From NCBI GenBank assembly GCA_017654935.2, contig CM065680.1, forward strand, positions 37,934,987-37,998,986: 64,000 nt of DNA, in the 5' to 3' direction. The translations under genes and the position numbers were made by a program. The notes under the pieces were generated by a model that searched no databases, was not told where the DNA came from, and saw only the letters and a list, made by a program, of their open reading frames with translations. The stretch is from Phymorhynchus buccinoides. Its lineage: Eukaryota; Mollusca; Gastropoda; Neogastropoda; Raphitomidae. Numbering within the stretch: position 1 is the first letter of the stretch; each line of letters starts with the position of its first letter. Positions 26,701 to 30,349 of this stretch are shown piece after piece.

Positions 26701-29206
26701 AACGTGCGAAGTGCATGGGCACACGGGACCTCCGTTTTTTGTCGTCTCATCCCAAAGACTTAGCGTTCAGAACATAAGGTCTAGAGGAACGTGAGCAGTA
26801 AAAACTCCGCTGCGGACAGGAACGATCCAAAGTTGGGATGGGGGAACATGGAGGAACGGTGGCCAGGATTTTCAGGCACTTTAGTCTAGAAATTGACAGT
26901 GCGCATGAATTACCCTAAAAATAACAAGTACTTAAATATTTTTCAAAGCTTTCATGATTGTCTAAGATAATGTTTATTAGATACTGTAATTCTTCTTTGT
27001 ACAAACTATTATCATTGTTGACCCTTTAAAAAGTGGCACATTGAGAACAAATAAAACAACAACAAAAGCTTGATAAGTTTTAATACAGTGACATACAAAC
27101 GATGCTAAAGAAAGTTGCGAAAACAGAAATCTTGCTCATGCAATCGGGTAAATCTCAGAAGATCGCAATAAGCAAAATATTACAATTTGTGTTTCTTCTT
27201 CAAGCAATGCCTGTAGATGAAAGATCTGCTTATTTTTGTGATTTAAAAAAAGCTTGTGTGTATTACTGTATATGTCTGGGTCTTTTTCCTAACAGGACGG
27301 GCTCCTCCCCGAAGAAGCAGGCGGGGGGTGTAGGAGCAGGGCTGGTGCGACCGCGGGCCAACAGCTCTGGGGCAGAGCGGGGCAAGAAGCATCGTGGAGG
27401 GGTAGGGGCCACCCACAGCACGGGGGGCATGACGCCTATGGAGGAACTGGACATGGAGCTACAGAGAGTGCTGGAGCTGTCCTCATCCATCCCCCAATGT
27501 GAGTCCTCCCTTCTATTCTCAGTGTGTGTGGTCAGTTTAAAAGAGTGTTGTGCATTGTCCGTTTAACGTTAAGGACCAACATCACATAATTCATAGATCA
27601 CTGTTTGGCCATTTTTGGGAATGTACATTTAAATAAACTCAAGCATGAAATTTTTGCAAGTTGTACAAAGAAGCCGTAGATGATTCTGTTGCTGATTCAT
27701 ACCAATTTTCTTCAATTTGATAGAATTAAAACTTGACGCTTTTAAATGCATGTAGTTGCATATTTTCACATTGACTGTGAACACCCTTCCTTTTTGCATG
27801 CAGGCAGCCACGCCGATGCCTCCTCAACAAAGACGGAGCAGGCCTCCAAGGGAGCGCGCCACAAGCGCAAGTACAGCCAGAGCCGGTTTGAGGAGAGTAC
27901 GTCTACGGTGGTGACGCGCGTGCCCAACAAGAGCGTGGAGGACCTGTACTGCCTGGACTGCGGGCCCAAGCCCCAGGGGGAGCCCGCCACCCACCACAGC
28001 AGCGCCTCCAGCTTCTCAGAGCTCAGCCCCGACATGGAGCGGCGCCAGGCAGCCCCCGTTGAGCTCAGCCCCGATTTAGAGCAGCGCCAGGCAGCCCCCG
28101 TTGAGCTCAGCCCCGGCCCACCGAGACCCGGCACGTCCTCGGACCTGGCCTTTCTGTCCTCAGCCTCCGTGTCGCCTGATGCCGCCACCACCAGCAGCCA
28201 GGAAGAGGCGATGTCGTCTCACCCTGTGGATGCTCCCTCCACCGAGTGCAGCATGTTCGGCACCATCAAGGACCTGTCTGTGGCCAACATTCACGCCACG
28301 GATTCCGACAAGACCAGCGAGTTCCTCAGCAAGGATTTTCATTCCTTGTTTCAGAAAGGCCGGCCGCACTCCTCTTCCACTAGTCCTAGCATGTCGTCAG
28401 ACAGGCCTCTAATGAAAGCCAACATCTCTTACAGCGGAGAAGAGCCTGGTGCTTTCTTTCTCTCCAGACGAGACCCCTACGTTGTAGCATCCCCTTACAC
28501 ATCGCTGTCATTGCCTGACCCGCCCCACTCTGCAGCCAGTGGTGCAGACTCTGCCCCCGATTTCCAGGACTGTGCCTTCCTCCCCAGCCCCCCGCATCAC
28601 GACCCCGTGCCTTGCTGGTCCCTCCTGGAGAAGAAGAACAACACCCCAACAGTGACCCAACAACACAAGCCCTCCAAATCGAAAACGAAAACCCCCGTGG
28701 CGTTGCAAGAGCCCAGCTCGTCAAGCCACTCCCGAAGGTCCCCGCGAGGAGGGGACCGCTCCCCTAAGGGGGACAACAGCGTGTTCAGCCGCAGATCCCT
28801 GGGGCCGAGCGACGCAGAGCCGGACAAGGAGCACGTATCCCTGCTGGAAATGGCCGAGAACCTGCTGCAGATGACGGCCGAAATGCACTCCCACATTCAC
28901 AGCGGCGGAGCGTCACCCACCCAGCACCCGCCCACGGACAGCGGACAGGAGAAAGGGAACCATGATGAATCCGACGCCGGCCTCTATCCCTGCCCTGCGC
29001 TGGATATGACCGTCACCAGCCAGGAGTTGTGCCCCCCTGGGGAATGTGACAGGGACGACGGTGGAGCCCTGGATGATGGAGACACTGCGCGGGAGGACAT
29101 CCTGGTCAGAGTGGTGGAGGCCCATCGCTGTGACCACGACGATGATGACGATGACGACGATTCTGATGACAGTGACCGAGACGAACGGCCATCCTTCTTC
29201 GTTTGA
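451..29206 (+). CDS. ANKIB1: ANKIB1-like RBR E3 ubiquitin ligase, 3' part of gene (16 exons in window)
   Basis: Sixteen exons with GT-AG boundaries join in phase to 3678 nt (1225 codons plus TGA). Family knowledge: Ariadne-type RBR ligases accept ubiquitin from an E2 on a RING2 cysteine and pass it to substrate. Seen here, in order: a UBA-like segment split between exons 1 and 2; RING1 (CDIC ... HMFCRSCW ... CPGFDC); IBR ([12 protein letters not shown] ... [19 protein letters not shown]); RING2 ([19 protein letters not shown], then [13 protein letters not shown]), with the expected catalytic Cys in NEGCNHM; an Ariadne-like helical region; a C4 cysteine cluster; two UIM-like helices; and a Ser/Pro-rich acidic tail. 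The order matches vertebrate ANKIB1 but the C-terminal region is longer. The ankyrin repeats expected at the N terminus lie upstream of the window. Exons are 451-604, 3758-4052, 7307-7451, 8323-8495, 9487-9575, 14592-14722, 15016-15150, 16650-16736, 18345-18414, 18681-18823, 22194-22409, 24106-24277, 25409-25555, 26245-26359, 27296-27498 and 27804-29206. Confidence 0.93.
605..740 (+). other. Start of intron a with PLE-like motif (antisense)
   Basis: Non-coding. The stretch 631-735 reappears at 1104-1192 as part of the duplication of the exon a end. On the - strand it contains a GGGAGC ... CCC-GAAAGCT block also seen on the + strand near 32530. Confidence 0.5.
741..1192 (+). pseudogene. Tandem copy of exon a 3' end, donor and intron start
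   Basis: From 741 the sequence repeats the last ~50 nt of exon a plus GTCAGTGCGATCAT and following intron bases. It lacks an 11-nt piece of the exon between GAG and GAACC, so its frame differs from the true exon. The copy is interrupted by a dispersed repeat (836-1068) and resumes at about 1104 with intron sequence matching 631-735. The donor motif is intact, so it could compete with the true donor at 605. Confidence 0.8.
836..1068. repeat. Dispersed repeat, copy 1 (second at 22459-22711)
   Basis: About 230 bp shared with 22459-22711, including the blocks GACAAGTGTAAAGTGAC, ATTCACAAGAGAC and AGCAAAAGGAGCAAAA. There is no coding potential and the family is not recognised. It is inserted in the duplicated copy of exon a. 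Confidence 0.75.
1460..1536. repeat. Degenerate GAT-type microsatellite
   Basis: Interrupted runs of GAT/ATG trinucleotides, for example GATGATGATGATGATTC near 1510-1527. Intronic, with no other signal. Confidence 0.7.
1546..1619 (+). pseudogene. Diverged outlying copy of exon b 5' end
   Basis: Resembles the start of exon b (CTTGAAGCGTGGATGGAGGA, then CGTGCTGCCACAATGC) and is preceded by CAG. It is the most upstream and most diverged member of the exon b array. After GGGCTGTATTA it is cut by the TA-flanked element 1622-2495, and the rest of the repeat unit resumes at 2498. Confidence 0.8.
1622..2495. mobile_element. TA-flanked TIR element (Tc1/mariner-type MITE) inside an exon b repeat unit
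   Basis: The ends are inverted repeats: CCATAAAAACTGGACTATTA on the left, and CCGTAAAATGCGGACTATAA when the right end is read on the opposite strand. TA flanks both sides (1620-1621, 2496-2497). Sibling units of the surrounding array show the uninterrupted target CTGTATTACGTCATAATTG, which confirms the insertion boundaries. A second inverted pair (CTCACTCGGG at about 1672, CCCGAGTGAG at about 2135) suggests a further nested element. No transposase is visible. Confidence 0.85.
2551..3757 (+). repeat. Tandem array of exon b 5' ends with 3' splice sites (12 units before the exon)
   Basis: Units begin just after CTTCAG at 2551, 2679, 2807, 2936, 3065, 3194, 3316, 3428, 3494, 3560, 3626 and 3692; the real exon starts at 3758. 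Early units are 128-129 bp, then 122 and 112, and the last five are exactly 66 bp. Each unit holds the exon start AGTGGTCCAGAGAAACCCTG and its preceding acceptor. Entering at the 66-bp copies reads GAA GAA TGA in the exon frame, and entering at the long copies reaches TAA, so upstream acceptors lead to truncation. Long open frames across the array are by-products of the repeat. Confidence 0.95.
3758..4052 (+). CDS. ANKIB1: ANKIB1 exon b: rest of UBA-like segment and first half of RING1
   Basis: The acceptor is TTACCTTCAG and the donor is GAAAG|GTGAGA; phase 1 in, phase 2 out. It encodes the junction residue plus [18 protein letters not shown], a Pro/Ser/Gly linker, and RING1 CDIC ... [14 protein letters not shown]. 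The 3758 acceptor is chosen because it is the last of 13 copies and the only one giving an open frame through the exon. Confidence 0.92.
4541..4830 (-). mobile_element. GAA-tailed SINE-like element
   Basis: Reverse orientation: on + it starts TTCTTTTTCTTCTGCATTCC (tail and shared 3' end) and runs to the CTTCTGGAAG-type region near 4820. Homologous to 36451-36763 and 44896-45215. Confidence 0.75.
5635..5661. repeat. Poly-C tract (27 C)
   Basis: An uninterrupted cytosine run in intron b. Its true length is uncertain because such runs are error-prone in assemblies. Confidence 0.9.
6165..6560. repeat. Tandem duplication, ~200-bp period
   Basis: Two diverged copies begin CACAACAGTAATCTCTGCAA at 6167 and 6367 and share TATCCTGCTAACTTT and AAAGTTTGGAGA blocks. 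Non-coding. The CCACGGACGCAACACAC end resembles, in reverse, the repeat near 15240-15310. Confidence 0.8.
7191..7306 (+). pseudogene. Upstream tandem copy of exon c 5' end
   Basis: Near-identical to 7307-7411: one substitution in the shared exon part (GATTGC versus GACTGC). It is preceded by its own acceptor, TGTTGTTAG. The period is 116 bp, not a multiple of three. Reading from this acceptor through the second copy meets TGA soon after TCAGGTACC, so its use without further splicing truncates the protein inside RING1. Confidence 0.88.
7307..7451 (+). CDS. ANKIB1: ANKIB1 exon c: second half of RING1
   Basis: The acceptor is CTGCTGTCAG and the donor is ATCAAG|GTGACG; phase 2 in, phase 0 out. 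It encodes [20 protein letters not shown], then [29 protein letters not shown]. The second acceptor is chosen over the one at 7190 because only it keeps the frame open. Confidence 0.92.
7489..7601. mobile_element. TTAA-flanked MITE
   Basis: TTAA occurs on both sides (7485-7488, 7602-7605). The ends are inverted repeats of AAGACCCCCCACATCACGTG; the right end reads CATGACGTGGTGGGTC. The element is related to 61076-61285. The TTAA target points to piggyBac-type mobilisation by inference. It lies 38 bp inside intron c. Confidence 0.75.
8323..8495 (+). CDS. ANKIB1: ANKIB1 exon d: first part of IBR domain
   Basis: A T-rich tract and GTGTCAG precede it; the donor is TGCTG|GTAAAG; phase 0 in, phase 2 out. 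It encodes [20 protein letters not shown], an inserted Ser-rich loop, and [12 protein letters not shown]. The CPFPGC and CGACHYFC pairs supply IBR zinc ligands. Confidence 0.93.
8512..8957 (+). mobile_element. tRNA-derived SINE, full-length-like
   Basis: Starts with a tRNA-like head: A-box-like GTGGCAGAGTGGTTAAGACG (about 8518) and B-box GGGTTCGAATCTC (8611-8623). A core follows (GAGTCCTTCGGATGAGGA near 8671, GTGCTTTACGCACGTTAAAA near 8709), then CACAGAGATGAGTCCCTGTG and a short CCCTAATAC tail. Related copies: 33318-33710 (+), 21975-22147 (-), 26500-26830 (-), with a fragment at 40030-40090. It starts 17 bp after the exon d donor. Confidence 0.85.
9230..9266. repeat. Short telomere-like CCCTAA cluster
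   Basis: A few imperfect copies of CCCTAA/CCTATC in intron d. Too short to claim a telomeric origin. Confidence 0.5.
9487..9575 (+). CDS. ANKIB1: ANKIB1 exon e: end of IBR domain
   Basis: The acceptor is CTGTTTCAG and the donor is TCAT|GTGAGC; phase 2 in, phase 1 out. It encodes (W)[18 protein letters not shown], completing the IBR zinc-ligand set, followed by [11 protein letters not shown]. Confidence 0.92.
9800..10007. mobile_element. MITE family with ACCCTTTCAC ends, copy 1
   Basis: Ends are ACCCTTTCACCACCAACGTC and GGCGGCGAAAGGGT (inverted). Copies at 34527-34767 and 39676-39918 (reverse) and a broken copy at 16831-17000. Internal blocks such as GGCATCAAATCAGG are shared. Confidence 0.8.
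10874..13063 (+). CDS. Retrotransposon reverse transcriptase ORF (endonuclease missing)
   Basis: 729 codons are open with no stop or frameshift; the first codon is GTG, so this is the remainder of a longer ORF rather than a true start. The N-terminal ~200 residues form a linker. RT motifs follow: [50 protein letters not shown] (first catalytic Asp), [16 protein letters not shown], and FADD at residues 445-448 (second and third catalytic Asp). The C-terminal region has [11 protein letters not shown] and ends in a basic [14 protein letters not shown] tail. Such proteins prime cDNA synthesis at nicked genomic DNA. The intact frame implies a fairly recent insertion, although this copy cannot move by itself without the endonuclease. 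It lies in sense orientation in ANKIB1 intron e. Confidence 0.93.
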   Translation: MLHLAKPPSAKVYKDVRRLASINIEAFRADLQAHLPLQPSADQLFGVLHATLDQHAPVTRRLVSTRPPSPWYNAVGPELQDAKQERRRAEEQWRATHLTVHRQVFQAARNHVTYIVDCAKTAFYSTKILACTTVKQLFSVSSSILGKVSHSPLPSVFKVQDLPHKFSDFFQTKISSIREKLDSTDVPPSPVTDRMYCGPVLQRFEPVTEKFVKELCLGASPKSCELDPIPSSLFCECIDVLLPYVTHIVNDSLLSGSFPSVFKSAIVRPLLKKPSLDHDNLKSYRPVSNLSFLSKITERVVLCQLLAHLEQNHLLNPHQSAYRKCHSTETALLKIVNDLLLGFDDNKVSLLALLDLSAAFDTIDHTILIRRLKHSFGIHDLALSWFDSYLINRKQTVCVSGRYSEPSPLLCGVPQGSVLGPILFVLYAAPVSDVISQHALSHESFADDTEVYQSATLAEVDGLVSRTQECILDLKIWMTHNKLQLNEEKTEIMLACPKKMLNLSTLPGSVTINNNTISFSSSVRSLGVTLDQSLSLQQHVSNICRSAYFELRKISSVRHYLSTDATKTLVCAFVLSRIDYCNSLLAGLPNYLLNKLQRIQNNAARLILKSSKFEHVSPLLHSLHWLPISSRINYKLSALTFAVISGSAPTYLSDLLHTYIPSRQLRSSSDSRILQPPSIKTKTYGERSFSFQAPATWNKLPLSLRHSNSLSVFKTNLKTHLFSEHYCPP
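13122..13325. repeat. TG/TATG microsatellite in retrotransposon 3' UTR
   Basis: Runs of GTGTGT, ATGTATGTATGT and GTACGTACGTAC between the RT stop codon and the element's 3' end. Confidence 0.8.
14145..14523. mobile_element. MITE family with CCCCTTCACTGC ends, with nested insertion
   Basis: Begins CCCCTTCACTGCCAGAGGAA and ends GGGCAGGGAAGGGGTT. The shorter copy at 38945-39168 shows this one carries ~150 bp of extra sequence between GGGCTATGACA and GTCAAAAGTTATGACATC (about 14282-14450), which looks like a later insertion. Confidence 0.75.
14592..14722 (+). CDS. ANKIB1: ANKIB1 exon f: start of RING2 with catalytic cysteine
   Basis: The acceptor is GGTGGTCAG and the donor is TCCAAG|GTGTGT; phase 1 in, phase 0 out. 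It encodes [20 protein letters not shown], then [23 protein letters not shown]. By analogy with Ariadne RING2 (GGCNHM in ARIH1), the ubiquitin-accepting Cys is the TGC at 14699-14701. The donor is immediately followed by a GT repeat. Confidence 0.93.
15016..15150 (+). CDS. ANKIB1: ANKIB1 exon g: rest of RING2
   Basis: The acceptor is TGCGTTCAG and the donor is ACTGAT|GTGAGT; phase 0 both sides. It encodes [20 protein letters not shown], then [15 protein letters not shown] and a helical [10 protein letters not shown]. Zinc ligands CxxxxC and the GGYxxCNRYE signature match Ariadne-family RING2. Confidence 0.94.
15195..15725. repeat. Dispersed repeat with tRNA-like segment
   Basis: Contains GTTGCGTCCATGGTCTAATC and AAACTTTAACGTTGGC blocks (compare the reverse of 6500-6580) and a tRNA-like stretch at 15508-15580 with A-box-like TAGCTCATTGGTAGAGTG and B-box-like GGTTCCGGGTTGGATTCTC. 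Its acceptor stem pairs poorly, so it is more likely a SINE head or tRNA pseudogene than a functional tRNA. Confidence 0.5.
15858..16028. mobile_element. Short TIR MITE (CCGTATTTTCGGACTATAAGG type)
   Basis: The left end is CCATATTTTTTGGACTATAA. The right end on the reverse strand is CCATACTTTTCGGACTACAA. 171 bp, non-coding, with TA on the right side only. Confidence 0.75.
16650..16736 (+). CDS. ANKIB1: ANKIB1 exon h: start of Ariadne-like helical domain
   Basis: The acceptor is TGTCAACAG and the donor is TACAAG|GTATTT; phase 0 both sides. It encodes [20 protein letters not shown] then FKNHENSYK, matching the [16 protein letters not shown] signature of Ariadne-family proteins. Confidence 0.93.
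16831..17000. mobile_element. Truncated MITE (ACCCTTTCAC family)
   Basis: Begins TAACCCTTTCACCGCCAATG and matches 9800-9960, but its right end is replaced by the 43-bp satellite starting at 17011. Confidence 0.75.
17011..18060. repeat. 43-bp satellite array (~24 copies)
   Basis: The unit starts AGTCTGGGATTTTAGGTTTT and continues CTGACACATTGGAATTAACA plus TTT. Copies are nearly identical in the centre (A/G at ACACRTTGG, TT/CC variants) and degenerate at the right end near 17900-18060, the usual pattern for arrays growing by unequal exchange. Non-coding, in intron h. Confidence 0.95.
18083..18303. mobile_element. MITE with inverted GAATGAGGCTTTATACT ends
   Basis: The left end is TGAATGAGGCTTTATACTGA and the right end is GTATAAAGCCTCATTGAA. 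The interior contains two related copies of TTATCGCCCTTGC. Directly follows the satellite. Confidence 0.7.
18345..18414 (+). CDS. ANKIB1: ANKIB1 exon i: Ariadne-like helical domain
   Basis: The acceptor is TGTGTTCAAG and the donor is ATAG|GTAAGT; phase 0 in, phase 1 out. It encodes [20 protein letters not shown] then TDI. It matches the LExxLLxTAKxKM region of vertebrate ANKIB1. Confidence 0.9.
18681..18823 (+). CDS. ANKIB1: ANKIB1 exon j: Ariadne-like helical domain
   Basis: The acceptor is GTGTTTGCAG and the donor is ATGCAG|GTGAGA; phase 1 in, phase 0 out. It encodes [34 protein letters not shown] and [13 protein letters not shown]. RxLKCSYxYGxYL is an Ariadne signature. The last ~40 nt and the donor are copied six more times downstream. 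Confidence 0.92.
18824..19206 (+). repeat. Tandem copies of exon j 3' end and donor (3 copies)
   Basis: Each unit contains GGGCCTRGRTATAAAAA, GAGTTCATGCAG and a donor GTGAGAGA at 18959, 19063 and 19168, spaced 135, 104 and 105 bp. A weak acceptor-like TACGCAG precedes two of the exon pieces, but a 41-nt mini-exon would shift the frame. The array continues at 21100 after an insertion. Confidence 0.9.
19207..21100. mobile_element. 1.9-kb insertion splitting the exon j array, with GA/CA microsatellites
   Basis: Sequence unrelated to the exon j repeat interrupts it between ...TTTCACCCA and ...GTGCACCGCTG. It contains GA runs (20199-20244, 20347-20370, 20733-20770), CA/TG runs (19701-19740, 20283-20335, 20435-20540, 20645-20690), and ATAAAAGAGTTTGAGTTTGA near 19630. 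No transposase or RT was recognised. Confidence 0.5.
21100..21360 (+). repeat. Further exon j 3'-end copies (2)
   Basis: Donors at 21166 and 21299 follow GAGTTCATGCAG and GACTTCATGCAG. More diverged than the 18.9-19.2 kb copies. Confidence 0.85.
21373..21787 (-). mobile_element. GAA-tailed SINE-like element inside the exon j array
   Basis: The reverse-strand tail is at 21376-21394 (TTCTTCTTCTTCTTC). The family body runs to the CATGGGGAG-type 5' end near 21720, followed by extra C/G-rich sequence. GGCCAGG occurs at both junctions with the interrupted exon copy, a candidate target duplication. Confidence 0.7.
21788..21840 (+). pseudogene. Last exon j 3'-end copy
   Basis: CCAGGTATAAAAAGATCGTG, then TTTGAGTTCATACCG and the donor GTGAGAGA at 21826. 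It shares AAAGATCGTGTTTGAG with the true exon rather than with the intermediate copies. Confidence 0.8.
21975..22147 (-). mobile_element. tRNA-derived SINE, truncated
   Basis: Reverse complement of the 8512 family head: on the - strand GGTAGAGTGGTTAAGACGTT (A box), GGGTTTGAATCCC (B box) and the start of the core, truncated near 21975. It ends ~46 bp before the exon k acceptor. Confidence 0.8.
22194..22409 (+). CDS. ANKIB1: ANKIB1 exon k: end of Ariadne-like region and basic segment
   Basis: The acceptor is CTATCATCAG and the donor is GAAGAC|GTGAGT; phase 0 both sides, 72 codons. It encodes [40 protein letters not shown] and a basic GRRRRK stretch that may be a nuclear-localisation signal (inference). 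The NRxYLRTPRxKII signature is shared with vertebrate ANKIB1. Confidence 0.92.
22459..22711. repeat. Dispersed repeat, copy 2 (see 836-1068)
   Basis: Matches 836-1068 through ATTCACAAGAGAC, TTTCGGCGAATGCGCC and AGCAAAAGGAGC-like motifs. A short AAAGGAGCAAAAAAGCAGGC stretch is tandemly repeated here. Confidence 0.75.
22841..23088 (+). mobile_element. SINE-like element with CGAAGAAG end
   Basis: Contains GTGCACAATGGCAGCACGAC, CGCTCATACGACAGGACTGT and an ending CGTCGAAGAAGAT. The same 3' end is found at 26219 and 36763. Confidence 0.6.
24106..24277 (+). CDS. ANKIB1: ANKIB1 exon l: acidic linker
   Basis: The acceptor is GTGTGCAG and the donor is TATG|GTAAGG; phase 0 in, phase 1 out. It encodes [37 protein letters not shown] and an acidic [12 protein letters not shown] stretch. 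I do not recognise a domain; codon use and phase fit the gene. Confidence 0.85.
24278..25408 (+). other. Intron l, nothing notable
   Basis: A 1.1-kb A/T-rich intron with a GT repeat at 24350-24367. No ORF, TIR or SINE is recognised. Confidence 0.6.
25409..25555 (+). CDS. ANKIB1: ANKIB1 exon m: C4 cysteine motif and poly-Gln
   Basis: The acceptor is TACTTGGCAG and the donor is CAAG|GTGGGT; phase 1 in, phase 1 out. It encodes [30 protein letters not shown] and a Gln run of seven. Cysteine spacing is C-x4-C-x16-C-x3-C, a candidate zinc site. I do not know this motif from vertebrate ANKIB1. Confidence 0.85.
25556..25828 (+). repeat. Two tandem copies of exon m 3' end and donor
   Basis: The first copy has CCGGCAGTGCAAGCATCACG from 25608, ending CAACAGCAAG|GTGGGTCTG. 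The second has CCGGCGGTGCAAGCACCATG from 25748, ending in a longer CAG run with |GTGGGTCTG at about 25816. TATGGCAG precedes each and could act as an acceptor. Periods are about 123 and 141 bp. Confidence 0.9.
25843..26045. mobile_element. TTAA-type MITE, one arm
   Basis: TTAA (25839-25842) is followed by AGGGATACCCTGACGAAGGA and sequence homologous to one terminal arm of 47230-47720. The other arm is missing. Confidence 0.7.
26073..26219 (+). mobile_element. 3' part of GAA-tailed SINE-like element
   Basis: Contains CTCCTGCCTTTGTTCTAGAA, GGCGCATAATGGCAGCATGA and an AATAAAGAAGAAGAA end. It ends 25 bp before the exon n acceptor. Confidence 0.75.
26245..26359 (+). CDS. ANKIB1: ANKIB1 exon n: UIM-like helix
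   Basis: The acceptor is GTTATTGCAG and the donor is CAGAA|GTCAGT; phase 1 in, phase 2 out. It encodes [20 protein letters not shown] then [34 protein letters not shown] fits the UIM pattern (acidic start, LxxAL, Ser), as in the UIM of human ANKIB1. If the donor is skipped the frame reads 5 more codons and stops at TGA (26373-26375). Confidence 0.85.
26500..26830 (-). mobile_element. tRNA-SINE family copy, 3' part
   Basis: Reverse of the 33318 copy: TTTCACAGAGACGGGTGTCT, GGTCCCGTGTGCCCATGCAC and AAGTTGTCATTTGGTC motifs on the - strand. The tRNA-like head is not seen. Confidence 0.75.
27296..27498 (+). CDS. ANKIB1: ANKIB1 exon o: basic linker and second UIM-like motif
   Basis: The acceptor is TTCCTAACAG and the donor is CCAAT|GTGAGT; phase 2 in, phase 1 out. 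It encodes [20 protein letters not shown], a Gly/Ser linker and [20 protein letters not shown]. The last part resembles a UIM with Val where Ala is usual. Confidence 0.85.
27804..29206 (+). CDS. ANKIB1: ANKIB1 terminal exon: long Ser/Pro-rich tail
   Basis: The acceptor is TTTTTGCATGCAG; a second AG four bases on would add a one-residue choice. It is phase 1 in and 467 codons to TGA at 29204-29206. The tail is predicted disordered: a basic [11 protein letters not shown] stretch, a short internal repeat ([16 protein letters not shown], about 28020-28110), Ser/Pro tracts, a helical [16 protein letters not shown], and a terminal Asp run ([14 protein letters not shown]) ending RPSFFV. No catalytic domain is seen. 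Confidence 0.9.
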
Positions 29207-29260
29207 TGGAGCATTGTTGTACTGTAATTTATTTTTTCGAAGTCCACGCAACTTACTGAC

Positions 29261-29266
29261 AATAAA
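29261..29266 (+). terminator. Polyadenylation signal AATAAA (ANKIB1)
   Basis: The first AATAAA after the stop codon, 55 nt downstream, within ACAATAAATGTG; the 3' UTR would be about 80-90 nt. More distal signals exist (for example near 46673), so longer 3' UTRs are possible. Confidence 0.6.
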
Positions 29267-29289
29267 TGTGTAGATTAGGCTTGTGAGTT

Positions 29290-29985
29290 GTTGTTTCTTT
29301 AACCAAGGGAATTGAAGAGAAGATCATTTGTTTTTGTTGTTCTTGATTTAGTATGCAGGGAAATTATTATTATTGTTAAAAATAGGTTCTTTTGTTGCAA
29401 ATGATAAAGGAATTTTATGAAAGTGAAAAATATGGATACCATTTTTGGACCAGAATGTTTTTAGGTTGATTATGTTTTGATATAACTTTATTCTGTTTTG
29501 ACCATTAAAAGGAACCCATTTGAAACTTTGATATCGTTAACAAAATACTACTTCGGTTGATTGTATGCCTCAAAGCTGTCCCTTTCAACTTATTATCATG
29601 ATCAAGAACTAGGGTGTATTGCGTTGAATTCATTTCCTTCCAACTGCAACAGCTATCCACAACTGAAGATCCTTGAACTGATACATAAAACTATCCATTA
29701 TTATAATATGCTGGCTTATTAGATTGGCTTCGTGTGATATCATATACTGTGTTCACGTGTAGTTTAATTGTACAAAATGTAGATAGATGTAATAATTATG
29801 TGTTGTTATTTTAGAATTTGATGGTATTTTCTTTGAATATATTGAACAAAGTCAAACAAAGAAATCTTGCAGCAGAATTGTCTGACAAGGTTATTGTTGT
29901 GGTGGGAAGAACATGCGTGTTGTTGCAGATAAGTATTCCTTTTAGTGCAGTCGGATGTGTATGTGTGCAATCCATCACAAATTTT
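29290..29985. other. Gene-free A/T-rich stretch
   Basis: No coding, TIR or SINE structure is seen. It may be an extended ANKIB1 3' UTR or intergenic. Confidence 0.5.
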
Positions 29986-30073
29986 CACAGACACACACAC
30001 ACACACACACACACACAAGCACTCCTTGCTTGCATACACGCACATGCAACATACACACACACACACACACACA
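29986..30073. repeat. CA microsatellites
   Basis: (AC)n at 29991-30016 and 30052-30073, bracketing CATACACGCACATGC. Confidence 0.85.
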
Positions 30074-30081
30074 GAATACTG

Positions 30082-30107
30082 ATCGCTTCTCTGCCTTTTG
30101 GCTAAGA
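30082..30107 (+). ncRNA. U2 snRNA 5'-end fragment (pseudogene)
   Basis: ATCGCTTCTCTGCCTTTTGG followed by CTAAGA matches the highly conserved first 26 nt of U2 snRNA with one mismatch (T for G at position 11). The match then stops: the branch-point-recognition segment is absent. A truncated non-functional copy. Confidence 0.8.
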
Positions 30108-30209
30108 CAGTGATTCAGGAACATAAATTTTTGTTTATACCGTGGTTTCTTTGTTCAGCCCGTTGTACATGGCGAAAGCCGATACGCGACGTGAAACTGA
30201 ACTTCCATC

Positions 30210-30262
30210 CACACACACACACACACACACACACACACCACACACCACACCACACCACACAC

Positions 30263-30346
<84 letters not shown>
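30210..30346. repeat. Compound (CA)n-(CT)n microsatellite
   Basis: CA/CCA runs to 30300, then TCTCTC to 30346. Apparent reading frames here are repeat artefacts. Confidence 0.95.
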
Positions 30347-30349
<3 letters not shown>

